Shown here: piece by piece, positions 32,917 to 44,000 of the stretch
Layout: each line of letters starts with the position of its first letter
Position numbering within the stretch: the first letter of the stretch is position 1
Assembly (NCBI GenBank): GCA_947650285.1
Contig: CANTFL010001360.1
Span: forward strand, 1 to 64,000
Source of the DNA: Hyaloperonospora brassicae
Taxonomy: Eukaryota > Oomycota > Peronosporomycetes > Peronosporales > Peronosporaceae
DNA length: 64,000 nt
Direction: 5' to 3'
Position numbers and translations under genes: made by a program
The notes under the pieces: generated by a model
Database searches by the model: none
Seen by the model: only the letters and a program-made list of their open reading frames with translations
Told to the model about the DNA's origin: nothing

Positions 32917-35900
32917 GCTGTCGGCACTTTGTTTTTCACACAGTCGGTTGCCTAGCGAGGGCGATCTCCGCGAATGACACTAACGGGATCTTGGACGCTG
33001 CCGGCAGCCGCCCGAAGGAGCCCTCCAGAAGAAAAGACGAGAGAAGTTGGTAGGGTCGTCGTTCGTTGCTCGTGCAAAAGGTAGCAAGCAATACGTTGAC
33101 GTGCTTGTGTAGGCTCTTCGCTTTGTCTTTCTCAAACTTCCACACCGGTGTTCCCCGTCGTGGACCCTTGAGTGATAGCAAAAGGCAAACTTATGTGGGA
33201 CTCGTGGAGCACTCGCGAGTTACGAGTAGCCCCCGCTGCTTCTGCGTCGCTCGAATGAGAAAAATGCAAAGTGCAGCGGAGGGAGCGAAGGAATGGCGAC
33301 CGCGCACTCGTTTTTTCTCACGAGTTTCGTTTGATAGCTCGCAATTACAAACGGTGGACAAAGGAAGGGACAATGTTCACATCCTGAAGGTCCGACGCTT
33401 TTTTGTTGGTCGTGGAGATCGCCGAGTGCGAGTGCGATGGTGAGTGACAATGCAAACGAGTGCCTTTTGCTCTTTCCAGTGCTGCGGCATGATCGGCCGT
33501 GAAACAACGAGCCGCATGTACCTGCATTACTGCCAATCAAGCAAACGTGTCGCAAGTATCACTTGAAGGTGCATTACGTTCCGGAGCTTGTTTATCTCGA
33601 GCACCGCCGGGAACCATTACCTACACCAAGACGACCAGATGACAGTCGATACGAGTTCGGAAAACGTGTGTGTCCACTGCATTGTGGTGCACCGAAAGGA
33701 AGGCGAGTCGATGTACATCCGACACAAAGAACTAACTTGCTAGCATGCAGGTACAGGTGCCGACGTCTTTGGGACTCGTCCTCCGCAGTCGAGTGAAGCA
33801 CACGCACGTTCGTACAGGTTCTAGCCAACGAAAATTGGCGTTGCAAATGATCCAAGCGATTGGCAAAGAAGAGTCGTTGGGACCTCCTCGTCGCGTTTCT
33901 ACCGATTACTTTGTCAAGTTGCGATCGAGGGCGAGAGGTGCTTCTTTCGCTCCACAGTTCTTTTGGAGCGATGACAAAGGGCGAGTGTCCGTCCAGGGAT
34001 GTGCACGGCGATCGTCCGATCGTAGAGACATGTTCTATAGAGCAGCGCGGGGCTACAAAGAGCGAGTAAGGAACATCCCAGTGGATGCCAAGCGTGGGAG
34101 AGCACTAGCGAGCGACAAGCAAAAGAGCTGTCGAAAAGTCCTTTCGTACCGTTCTCTGTCACCAACCAGTGTGCGAGAAGCCAGCCTCGCGGAAGAGCCA
34201 CGACCCGGCAGCTCTCTGTGCCATGGAAGATGCAGTAGTGTCCCAACGAGTCGGTGCGACGACAACCGATGACTGGTTTGCACGATGACAATGTCGCTCT
34301 GCCACTACTCGAAGTCAGGTTCAGATGCATACATACTGTTCATTCGTACCCCACAGGTGCGCGTAGACGTGTTGGCACTTTGATCATTTCGCGTCGAGAC
34401 CAATCGTCAGACGCTCATTGTGACGGAGATTCGTCACTCGAACCATGTGTCGAAGAAGTTATCGTGCCATGTCGGGACCAGACTTTGATGTCCTCGTCGA
34501 GCGGATCAGTAATAGTGCATACCGTACGCCCTGAGAGCGATTCCGGCTCGCGTAGAACGACGAGCTCTGGCGAGGACAGAGGCACGTTAGAAATGCGTGG
34601 CCATGTCTTCGTTTTAGAAACGGCTTTGTGACTACCATGTGTCGTGCTGCGTGAAGCCACGATGTTTGAGACCACCTGGCGTTCTGTGCGCGTGTTGTAG
34701 GTAGGTACGCTCGCCTCGATGGGGACTCCGTGGTCACAGTAAACAAGAATTGTCGCAGGGTACGTGTACGTGAGGAAGGAGGAGTAGTACTGCTCGAGCG
34801 ACCAGCTACGATGTAACTCGTCCTTCATGTTGCAGTTCCGTCACTATTGGAACGGCATGGACCGCTCGCCCATGCACGTGACCAGCCACTTCCTTTTCTC
34901 AGTAAGAGAGCAAGCGAGAAGCGGTCGAACGTCTTCGAGAGGCAAGAAAAACTAGTCGACAATGTCGGTGCAACCGATGAGCGACTCTGTGTGACGTTGC
35001 GCAAAGGGTGCACCAGTTACTGCGTACCCAGTGTGTCCTTTTGCTCGTTGGCGGCAAGACAAGAGGGCACAGTAGCTCGTGACACACGCATTAGCTTCGA
35101 TCGACAAAAGCACAACGTGTGGGTGTAGCATTCGTTCCTTCTACAGTGATGTGCAAGAAGGGCTGGTTGCTCGCGGGAAAACGCGCTCCTCGTTCATGTC
35201 GTGATGTCCACAATCAAAAGTGCGCTACGAGCGTGTCGGACATGAAGTCAGCATGCACTCGAGGGGGCAATGTCGTTCGTTCCAGAACAGTGCGAGGGCA
35301 TTGCACGCCGGCTCTCGTTTGCAGTCACAAATTGTATGATAGCTACGACCCGACACGATGGCAATATCGCCTCGCGAGTCTTTCAGTATGATGTGAAGCA
35401 GTTGCAGCCCGTTTCGGCAAGCTCCAAGCAGACGTTGGATGCGTTCGAGGGCATTGTAGAGTATCGTAGTCAGCGTTATACTTGCCACAACTTGCAGCTC
35501 GAGTCCGAGACACTTGGGCAGCGATAGACGCAGGGCTTTCCCGGGACCCGTCGCAATGACACGACCACGCGGGTTGACCAGCACGCGACTGAGTGCACTG
35601 ATGTGTCTCGATGCGGCATAGGTCCTGCATGTTTGGTGCTACTCACTCCTGCACGACACAATGGACTCTGTCGACGCGTTGCTACTTTGACGAGTATGCA
35701 CATGTTTGCCCACAGACTTTCGCTACGAAAAGCGCTGATCGTCTTGCGACGACAAAGTTAAATGACTGCAAGTGGTGCGTGGCTGGAATGGCCACTAGCT
35801 CGGCGGTTGGCTTCGTGGTGAGCGTCATAAAAATGGTGTTGAGATGGCTGATCAAGAGCAAGAGCATGACCATTGCTCTTCTTAGTGCTCAGCGACGTAC

Positions 35901-37275
35901 AGGACGTTCCCAACATCTACACAAGTTTGAAGCAGCGCATGGAACGGCGCTGACAAGAGCGACAGACGCGCTATTGCGTGAAGGTTGGGGCGACATGAGA
36001 CAGTGAGAAGGAGCGTTGCCACGTAACTGATGCCAAGTGGCGCATGTGGTTCCACACATTGCGCGTGGTGGTGCTTCGAAACGTCGTCCCTTTGTCATGG
36101 AACGAGCCTATGGGTCAGCCCAATGTCGTCAGCTGTCTTTGTGTTCCGTCCCGACAACGACATGTCCCTCGGAACGCTGTCCTGCCAGTTGTCGCACGTG
36201 TGATAAATGTCGATACGTAACGGGTGCCCGTCTGCCCTGCAGACCGTCGAAAAGCACACACGTCTATTCGATGCAGCTCCTCTGTGGCAGTAGTTTCAAA
36301 CTTGCCAAACAGAACCGAACGAGGCTGTTGGCAAGAGCGCTGTGTCCATCGAGGGGATACGAAGTTTCGAGGCTGTTGGCAAGAGCGCTGTGTCCATCGA
36401 GTGGATACGAAGTTTGGTTGTCATCTTCTAGTTGGACACTTTCGTTCCCCACACGCAAACAGAGTCAAAAACATACTGGAAAAACGTGTCCGTATCCTCC
36501 GCCCCATTCCCACTCGAACGTCCATCGACTGACTACAAAGGTTCAGCTCGGTGCATCATTGCTGAGCTTAACTTTGACGCGTAGCGTTCGACCTGGCGGA
36601 ACAGTCGTGTCATGGGGTACAAGTTCACGCACGTTGTGCCTGTTGCCCCCCTGGACTATGTCGTTCGACGAGGGGCCTACTGACCGTATCGACCGCTTTT
36701 CTCAGCGCTACTTGAAGTTGCGACTCACCGCAAGAAGTCTCTATGCTCAATTATAATTTGTGCGCAAATTGGGACTTCGCAACTGGTACGAGACGTTTGA
36801 CTTGAAGTGTGGTTTACTTGTTCACAGAGACGCAGTCAGCATAAACATAGTGTTGTCGCCCCATGTGAAGGTCCGAAATCGACGACATGTCAAGCTCATC
36901 GTCGCAAACAGCAAAGGACGAACTTCAATGTACACAGCTATTCACCGCTTGCTATTCACGCTTCATACTCTCTTCTTACTACTGTAATTAGTGCTCTTCC
37001 CACGGCCTCCATCTTCATCTTGTCGCTTTAAAATAAAATACCACCGCCATCGTTTCATCGTACCAGGCAACCGCAACGTCTTGCTCGTTGCAACGACACC
37101 TTCTTTCAGCTGTGCTTCCCACCCACCCACACACCTCCGCCACGTCTCGACCAGCTGCCACCCTGTCTTCTTTCGCCAGGTCCACGTTTGACGTTCCCAC
37201 GCGTCTTCATAACACAAAACGTACAACTCGAGAGCTCGTTGCTGCTCGTCCACATGTCCACAACTGCCCACCCAG
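32917..37275. other. 4.4-kb region without a supportable gene
   Basis: Base composition is like coding DNA and several frames of 120-240 codons exist (33066-33443, 33745-34272, 34254-34631, 35611-36006, 36037-36756), yet none matches a family. Short coding-like pieces, such as one with GYKFTHVVPVAPLDYVVRRG near 36614-36690, jump between frames. A decayed gene or a multi-exon gene of unknown type is possible. Confidence 0.4.
36321..36416. repeat. Tandem duplication of a 48-base unit
   Basis: Two adjacent 48-base copies (36321-36368 and 36369-36416) differ at one base (gggg versus gtgg). The unit length is divisible by three, so it would add 16 residues in any frame. Confidence 0.9.
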
Positions 37276-38190
37276 TCAAACCCACTCACTCTTGGGCATG
37301 TTCGGACTGCCTCGCTTCACTCCCAGCAGCAGCGGCTTGGGCGACGGCTCACTGTGATGACGCTTCCGTCCTGGCCGCAACGCAAAGTCCAACGCGCTAA
37401 TCGCTTCCGCATAGAGCTGCGTTGCCTGACTCATGCGTCGATCTGCTTCCTCCGAGTACTCGTCTCGCTGCACTTCGTGCGCCAGCATCTCGTCGTCCCG
37501 CTCCTGCTGCTCCTCTGCAGCGCTCCGCCGACGCATTGACGTCCGCGATCGTCGACACGACGAGCTCCGCGACCGCGCAGGATCACTGCTCCAGCTCTCT
37601 CGAGCTGCATCAACGAAACCCGTCGCGGCTGCACCCGTTCCACCACCACGTGCACGGCCCTCGTCGTCGTCGTCCTCCTCCTCCTCCTCCTCTCCACACT
37701 CGTCTTTGTCCTTGTCACTGTCTGCGTCGCTGTCCCTCGTCTCGTCGTCTCCTCGCTCGTCGTCCATGAGTTCGCCGTTGATCCGCTTCTGCGCGCGCGC
37801 CAGCGTCTCGGCCGACTGCTGCTTCATCTCGAGCAGCTGCTGCCGCAGAAAGCTCTGCTGACGCCTCAGCGTGGACGGCGCCTGCCCCATCTCTCCGCGG
37901 CGCGCAGCGTTCGCTTGCTGCTGATTGGTCACAGCACTCAGTGTCCCCACTGGCCGCCGTCGCACAGCAGTGGCCGTAGCGCCGGCTGCGGTCGTCCGTG
38001 CTGTGCCTGTTGCCGCCTCTTCTTCGTGGTCGCGCAGGAACTTGGTCTTGCCCTTGTACGCGCCCGTGAACTTGCTCAGAAACCACGAGCCGAGCGAAGT
38101 GTGCGCAGTGCGTTGCGGCTCGGCCTTCGCGCGCGAGCGCCATGGAGTACCGCTGGTGCTGAGGCCGGTCGTGGGCACGGCGCTGCTCAT
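37276..38190 (-). CDS. Low-complexity acidic/basic protein, unknown function
   Basis: Predicted protein of 304 residues, one exon. I do not recognise a domain. The N-terminal 60 residues contain HTSLGSWFLSKFTGAYKGK, which may be an ordered segment. The middle has a glutamine/leucine-rich coil (SFLRQQLLEMKQQSAETLAR), then an aspartate/glutamate tract with KDKDECGEEEEEEDDDDE, then arginine/serine-rich sequence. The C-terminus has another helix (RRMSQATQLYAEAISALDF). Strong GC bias in third positions and lack of stops support a real gene. The acid tract and coils suggest a scaffold or nuclear protein, which is inference only. Confidence 0.6.
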   Translation of the reverse strand: MSSAVPTTGLSTSGTPWRSRAKAEPQRTAHTSLGSWFLSKFTGAYKGKTKFLRDHEEEAATGTARTTAAGATATAVRRRPVGTLSAVTNQQQANAARRGEMGQAPSTLRRQQSFLRQQLLEMKQQSAETLARAQKRINGELMDDERGDDETRDSDADSDKDKDECGEEEEEEDDDDEGRARGGGTGAAATGFVDAARESWSSDPARSRSSSCRRSRTSMRRRSAAEEQQERDDEMLAHEVQRDEYSEEADRRMSQATQLYAEAISALDFALRPGRKRHHSEPSPKPLLLGVKRGSPNMPKSEWV

Positions 38191-38315
38191 GGGGTACTGG
38201 CGCGCCCTCCCCCCGTCTGCTCCGCACGACGCGTTGTTGGCCGAGTGTGGGCTTCGGTCGACTTGTCGCTATGGCGGCGCAATTGGGTTTCTGAGCCGCT
38301 TTTGCTGCTTTGGTC

Positions 38316-38316
<1 letters not shown>

Positions 38317-38369
<53 letters not shown>
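38317..38369. repeat. (CTGT)n microsatellite
   Basis: About 13 perfect tandem CTGT units, lying 127-179 bases upstream of the minus-strand start at 38190, so in the promoter or leader of that gene. Confidence 0.95.
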
Positions 38370-39417
38370 GTCGGAGGTGGTGGTGTTTGTTTTGGGTCGC
38401 GAAAAGGTAGTGGTACTGTGTACCGTAAAGAAGGTACCACGCGCACGGCACGATATGACTACAAAGAGAGAGGGCAAGAAACGCAGAGACTGACGGAGCA
38501 CGAGAGCGAGAGAGAGCGCAAAGTGGACAAAAGGCACGCGACAAGAAGCGCAAGTGAGGGAAGCATCGAGGACGCACTGGCCCTGACGTGCTCGAGCGGC
38601 CGCGTTTCTTCGCGTGTGCGAGAAAGGCCCGGCGAGCTCGTGCTCGTCGGTGCAGATCGTGGCGAGGGCTGGGGCAGACAGGCGCGCAAGGTGGCAAGTC
38701 GCTCGATTGCGCACGGGCGCGGAAAGATCCGCGAAAACGGATGTCATGAAACGGCTACGATCCGTGCGGTATCGAGATAAAGAAGGGGTGTCTTCGGTTC
38801 GCCCGATCCTCGTTTGCATTTCGGCCAATCACCGACCGGCACAATGGCCGCAGCCGCGCGCTGGTGTGAACCTGTCCGTGCCAGAGCTCTGGACGCGCTT
38901 GAGGAATGGATTCGATGCCTGGCGGTCTTCCTGCATGTGCACGCGCCACGGAGGGGGCGTTTCGTGTACAAAGACCAGTCGGAACCATCTGCACTCGGGC
39001 TGTGCTGCAACCAGCTGGTCGGAATCGTAAAGTGAAGCTCGACGGACGAGGATCAGATGGGCGAGTCGCGCCTGACGAGTCCACAGGGCTACACGATCTA
39101 CTGTTCGCACGCACGAAAGTCGTGCGGCTTGCAGGCAGCAGAGGCCGCTCGGGCGGGGACCAGTACCCTTTCCGCATTTACGTCGGAAGGATCGCGTGGT
39201 GGGGGCGTCGATTCACGTGCCCACAACACGACTGAGTTCTAGCTCTGGGTACTTACTGATCGTCGTCAATGGCTACTACAATTGCACGCACGTCAGCTGC
39301 ATTAGGCTGCCACTCCACTACTAGTCGTGCGCCAGGTAGCGCTGGCTCTGCTTTCTCTGCTGCTACGACGAGTTCGGGTCTATCGATGAGGTCGTCGTGG
39401 CCATGACGACCGACGTA
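38370..39417. other. Intergenic stretch between 37276-38190 and the methyltransferase
   Basis: Plus-strand frames at 38814-39035 (ALDALEEWIRCLAVFLHVHA) and 39057-39242 look weakly coding and could be exons of a small gene, but no family or clear splice pair is visible. Nothing else is seen. Confidence 0.35.
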
Positions 39418-40251
39418 CTACACGCAGTCGTGTCGTCGACGAATGTCAAACAGCCCAAAGTCGCGGCCCCAGTACTCCTGTGGCAGCTTAGCGTCTGGGA
39501 TGCGATAGTACTCAAACCCGTCTCGCTCCAGTTGTTGAAAGAACGCGACCCCCGTGTCGTCGCGGTTCAAGCCCAGCAGAATCACTGTGCGCGACGTGGC
39601 CAAGCGGTTGATCGTCTGCAGCAAGGGGTCGTACAGTTCCTGCAAGTACGCCACATCAGTGCCTACAATGACATCCACCTGAGCTGCGCCCGAGTGCTCA
39701 GTGCCTCCAGTAGTCCTCGAGGCGATCGTCTCCAGCAAAGTTGTCTGCTGCTCGGACGACCCCCAGCTCAGCTCCGAGACGTGCACCTGTACATCGGACC
39801 GCATTGCACCAGCGTTGCGCTTGACATTGCGACGCAAGCCATGGACGTGCGAGTGCAAGTCGGTCAGGTACACGTGTGCCGGTCGAAAACAGGCCGCGAC
39901 CATGAGCCCGACATAACCGGTGCCACTGCCGAGCTCCACGACACAAGCGCCGTGGAAGACTGACCGGTACGAAGCGCGTTGCAGCTCCAAATACGCAGCC
40001 AGCAGCTCCCCACTCGTCCAAATCGAGCCGCCAATGCCTGGCGTCCAATCGCACTCAAAGTCCAGCAGAGTCTCACGAGGCACGAGGTCGTCGCTGTCGT
40101 CGACTCGCACGCGCAGTTGGACGATAGTTGTCTCATACGTGTCCCCCCGTTGGCCTGTTTGCTGGTCTCGGATGCCTTGGCAGGAGCTGTCGCACGAGTC
40201 GTTCCTGGGTTCATGTGGCATAATCACTGGTCGAGAACTGGCCATTGCCAT
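39418..40251 (-). CDS. METTL21-like protein methyltransferase
   Basis: Seven-beta-strand SAM-dependent enzyme of the Methyltransf_16 group, which methylates lysines on chaperones, elongation factors and other proteins. One exon, 277 residues. Before the core is the family segment GGSIWTSGELLAAYL (about 74-88). Motif I, VVELGSGTGYVGL, is at about 104-116; the acidic residue for SAM binding is in LTDLH near 131. The post-motif DVIVGTDVAY is at about 193-202, with the acidic residue in the position of the usual D/E-x-x-Y. A C-terminal ERDGFEYYRIP strand completes the fold. The substrate cannot be told among METTL21 A-D or EEF1A methyltransferases. The first of two N-terminal methionines is used. 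Confidence 0.87.
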   Translation of the reverse strand: MAMASSRPVIMPHEPRNDSCDSSCQGIRDQQTGQRGDTYETTIVQLRVRVDDSDDLVPRETLLDFECDWTPGIGGSIWTSGELLAAYLELQRASYRSVFHGACVVELGSGTGYVGLMVAACFRPAHVYLTDLHSHVHGLRRNVKRNAGAMRSDVQVHVSELSWGSSEQQTTLLETIASRTTGGTEHSGAAQVDVIVGTDVAYLQELYDPLLQTINRLATSRTVILLGLNRDDTGVAFFQQLERDGFEYYRIPDAKLPQEYWGRDFGLFDIRRRHDCV

Positions 40252-41099
40252 ACAAAGTCGCAGTCTGAAGGTGACGACGAGTTTCAGCGTGGGGTAATAA
40301 AACCTGGTAGAAAGCAGGTCTCAACGGGGTTTTGGTTTAGAAATAGGGTCGTCGGTGGTGGGGGGTTTGTTCAGTGTCCGAAGCCAAAGGCAGTGAGTGC
40401 GTTTGCCTTGTCGCGAAGGGGTTTGATCAATTAGAAACGCAAGACAACCTCTGGCCACATCACATGACGGACGCAAAACCACTTCTGCACTAAGTGGCAG
40501 AATGGCGCATGGCATCGGAGCCTCTTTCTTACAAGGCCAAACACCTCGTCATGTGCATGTACTACCTCCTTCTGCGTCCGTCAATGCTGTCCTATCGACC
40601 TCCTCTGCCTCGCGTCCTCACGTAGATTTAGTCACTACTTGTTGTAAGGACAATAAGCTTAGACGGCATGAAGACGAGTTCCAGCAGGTCTGAAACGACA
40701 GTGTGTTCGTCGTGTTCGACGGTCCAGTAACGGTATGAACCCAGTGACCATCGTTTCCCCACTTGTTGTAAGGACAATAAGCTCAGACGAGTGCCTGGCT
40801 GCTACAGTGAGATGCGCTCCCGCTTGACCACCTTGTCGTCAGGGGATCGGCAGAGGTTGGCTCGTCACTTTCCACGCTATCACTGCCAACCACTTAGTCG
40901 CGATAGCGTAGTCTTCAGTTATGAGGAATAAGGCTACTGTTGGTTGACGCAGGGTCGAGACTTTTGCGGATAGCGTGACGCTGTGCCTGGTCATTCTGGA
41001 AGCTGAGACGCCGTGCCGGTGGGCAAACTGGGTCCAAATGCTGCATACGTGCACTGTTCATCAGCGTCTGAAGTCGAGCCGCAGGATTTCGATTGCAAG
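40252..41099. other. Spacer at the edge of the AT-rich compartment
   Basis: No gene is supported. It holds two copies of a 29-base direct repeat and then passes into AT-rich DNA at about 41.1 kb. Confidence 0.5.
40637..40789. repeat. 29-base direct repeat, two copies 124 bases apart
   Basis: acttgttgtaaggacaataa, followed by gct(t/c)agacg, occurs at 40637-40665 and 40761-40789 with one difference. Its origin is unknown. Confidence 0.85.
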
Positions 41100-44000
41100 G
41101 GCAAAATCCTCAACGGTCTGAGATGATCTAGCTGTAATTTCACATACATATCTAAAGACTGCTTGAAAAATAGTCCTTACGAAATCGGAGTAAGGCCCCT
41201 AGTAAGACAACACGACGTAAATAGAATTTGTGAAAAAAGAAGTCAAGTGTAGATTTATACGCTTCTTCTAATGGGGCTCTCCCGGAATAAATTTTGGAAA
41301 TTGCTCATTTGTCAACACTCAAAGCCAAATGGTCTTTGCTATATACGAGTAGTATTGTAGGTTGGAGAATCCGCGTATACATCGCAGATGACAATGCGTC
41401 AACGAAATCTGGTCAACTACAGTGATTGGCAAGCAAGAACAACAGGCAATAAAGTGTTTGTTGATTTACGACAGTGTTCTGGATGATAAGACTTGGATCG
41501 AGCGTTGCAAGTCTTAAACATGGACCTCGCTTATGACTAAAACTCTGTAAGAAAACTTGTTCGAACATGAGAATGCGCTACTGAAAATCTGCACCATGCG
41601 AGCTGCCTAAAGATTAAGGGAATCGTCAAGCGAAAACTTAAGCAAATTTATACAGTGATCTTTATGTAGGTGACCGGTGACACTGCTTCCCAATTTATCG
41701 TAGCGACAGAAAATGCTTTGACGATCACTTCACAGAGTAGATTTTGTGTACTCAGCCTACCCACATCGATCTCCGACATTTTGTGCGCGTAAATACTAGA
41801 AAAGATGGCGGATAGTGTCCCATTGGAAATGTGGGACGCTGTAAAGGCACATGATCAGGATGATACCAGGAAGGAACGTCATAATACATCTTTTTTCAAT
41901 GATTGTCATTGTTTCATTCAGAGAACGAATAAATTTATTATAATCGATCGTTCATTATGACATGGATAATCTATACAAAACGAGGAGCAATCCCGGTAGT
42001 ATTCTACGAATGTGGCAGGTGATGCTGCAAAGTCTAAAATAAGATCCCTTCTAAATACATTATCTGCTACTTCTTTTGTGACCAAAGCGCGAGCATGCAC
42101 TGAAGTATCGTGATGAAATAATCATCCATTGACAAGATACAGAACGAAGTACATACGTGGGAATATAAATAAATTACGTTGTAAAGGTTTTACACCTAAT
42201 TTAAGAATGTGAAGTGGTAAAAAGTAAATATTAACTCAACAATAACAACTTATTTATTTGAAGGGAAATTTAAGACTAACATATATTGAGTAAGTATTCA
42301 CACATCCGAAGCTTCCACCTGGCGCTAAACAAGTTCAAACCCTTTATCGCATAACGGTTTCATTGATGATCAAATATGACGGTCTCATTCGCTGATTGCG
42401 GCATCCACTCCTCATCATGTTTAATCCTATTTGCATATACATTACAACATAAAGCACGCAAACCTCACGAGGTTCACTCTCTTGGCCAGATGTATACCAC
42501 CTTTTTAAATCTTTGTGGAGAAGCACGGCATCCGCCTTGACTCAGAAATAATTAGAATGGTCACAGAATAATTGTGCCATTGAACTCAAGCATCCAAAGA
42601 GCCATTAAAGATGGTGGCTGACTTTTCCACTGATTTGCATAATTAGGTCAGCATGACCATGCTCAGTTGTTGTGTACTGAGTACAAATGTAAAGGATTCG
42701 CAAAACGCCCATTGACAGATTTTTCTTGGATAATGTCAAAAAAGATGGTTAGAGTTGTCATTATTCTCGAATGTAGAACAAGACATGCAATTTCTCGTGA
42801 TCGATTAAGTTAGCGATATTGCAATAGGATGTGCTCTAATGCGAATGGATCAAAGTATACGAACAGCGTGGCTTTTACCAATCGATTCAGCGTCAAGTAG
42901 CTGAGCGTATAAACTGGTGCATGACACGCAACCCCTTTCAAAAAACATTTACTGGTAGATCAAGACTCTATTTCGAATACGATATGCCCTAAAGTAACTC
43001 CATGGAACATGTATCATTATGCATGACACGCAACCTCTTTCAAAAAAACATTTACTGGTAGGTCAGGACTCTAATTCTAATACGATATACCCTTGAGTAA
43101 CTCCATGGAACATGTATCATTATGCATATCAATCAATACCACATTTAGATTTATAAATATTTGTGATACGCGTCTTTTCGCCTTGTATTTGTTCGATGCG
43201 CAATATTTACCAGAATCATACATAGTCGTCGCTAATGCGCTTTTGCATAGTTTCGATGTCGCCTACGCGCTCGAAGTAAGGAGAATCGCCGTTGCGATAG
43301 GAATTTCAAGAATTATTTATCATCAATTTCTGGTTGACGTATAAACTGGCTACGCACAATTGTTTGAAGTAATCAAACGACTACTTCTCGTTCTTGACCA
43401 TTCTACTGGATGTGTGTCGATAATCAGGGGAAAGAAGTACGGTAAGAAGTGGATTCTATTGAAAATAGATGCTGTAGATGACACTTTCCACGTCATAAAT
43501 TCTTGTATACTTCTGCGGATCACACACAAGTATTAAGATGCTTTAGCCATAGGTAAAGTTTAGTCCGATACATATATTTGCTTCCTTAGTTTTATTTATT
43601 GCAGGAGTGCTTTTGTATGTGCGAGGTGTATCTACGTTTAAACACTTTTCCTTCAATCCTTTGATATTACCAGTCTCTGCAAGTAACCACCTATGTACAG
43701 ATAAGAAATTTAAGAACAATTTTAGTAGTTATAGAAGGTTCCTGCAATGGGCAAAAGCGAATAATTACATCGAAACACAACCAATGATGAACTTATACAC
43801 ACAAGTGGCTCAGGTAACATAGGCCTGGATTCTCGTCCTCTCAATATCATGTATACGAAGTTAAAATCACAATAGTGTTGTTACATCTTCACAATTTTTG
43901 TAGCGCAAGTCAGCTTCGGCAACAATTGGCTTGTTCAAAACTTTTCAATTGTGGCAGAGGCTGGCAATTCGTTTAGGTTAACTTCGTCTTGTAAATAGTT

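Noticed and set aside
33745..34272. 175-codon plus-strand open frame
   Set aside because: It overlaps other frames of similar length on both strands and shows no recognisable domain or conserved pattern.
36037..36756. 239-codon plus-strand open frame
   Set aside because: Composition is proline, serine and arginine-rich as in a shadow frame, and the most protein-like short segments lie in other frames.
38310..38410. Serine/valine/leucine-repeat frames over the CTGT microsatellite
   Set aside because: They arise only from translating the tetranucleotide repeat.
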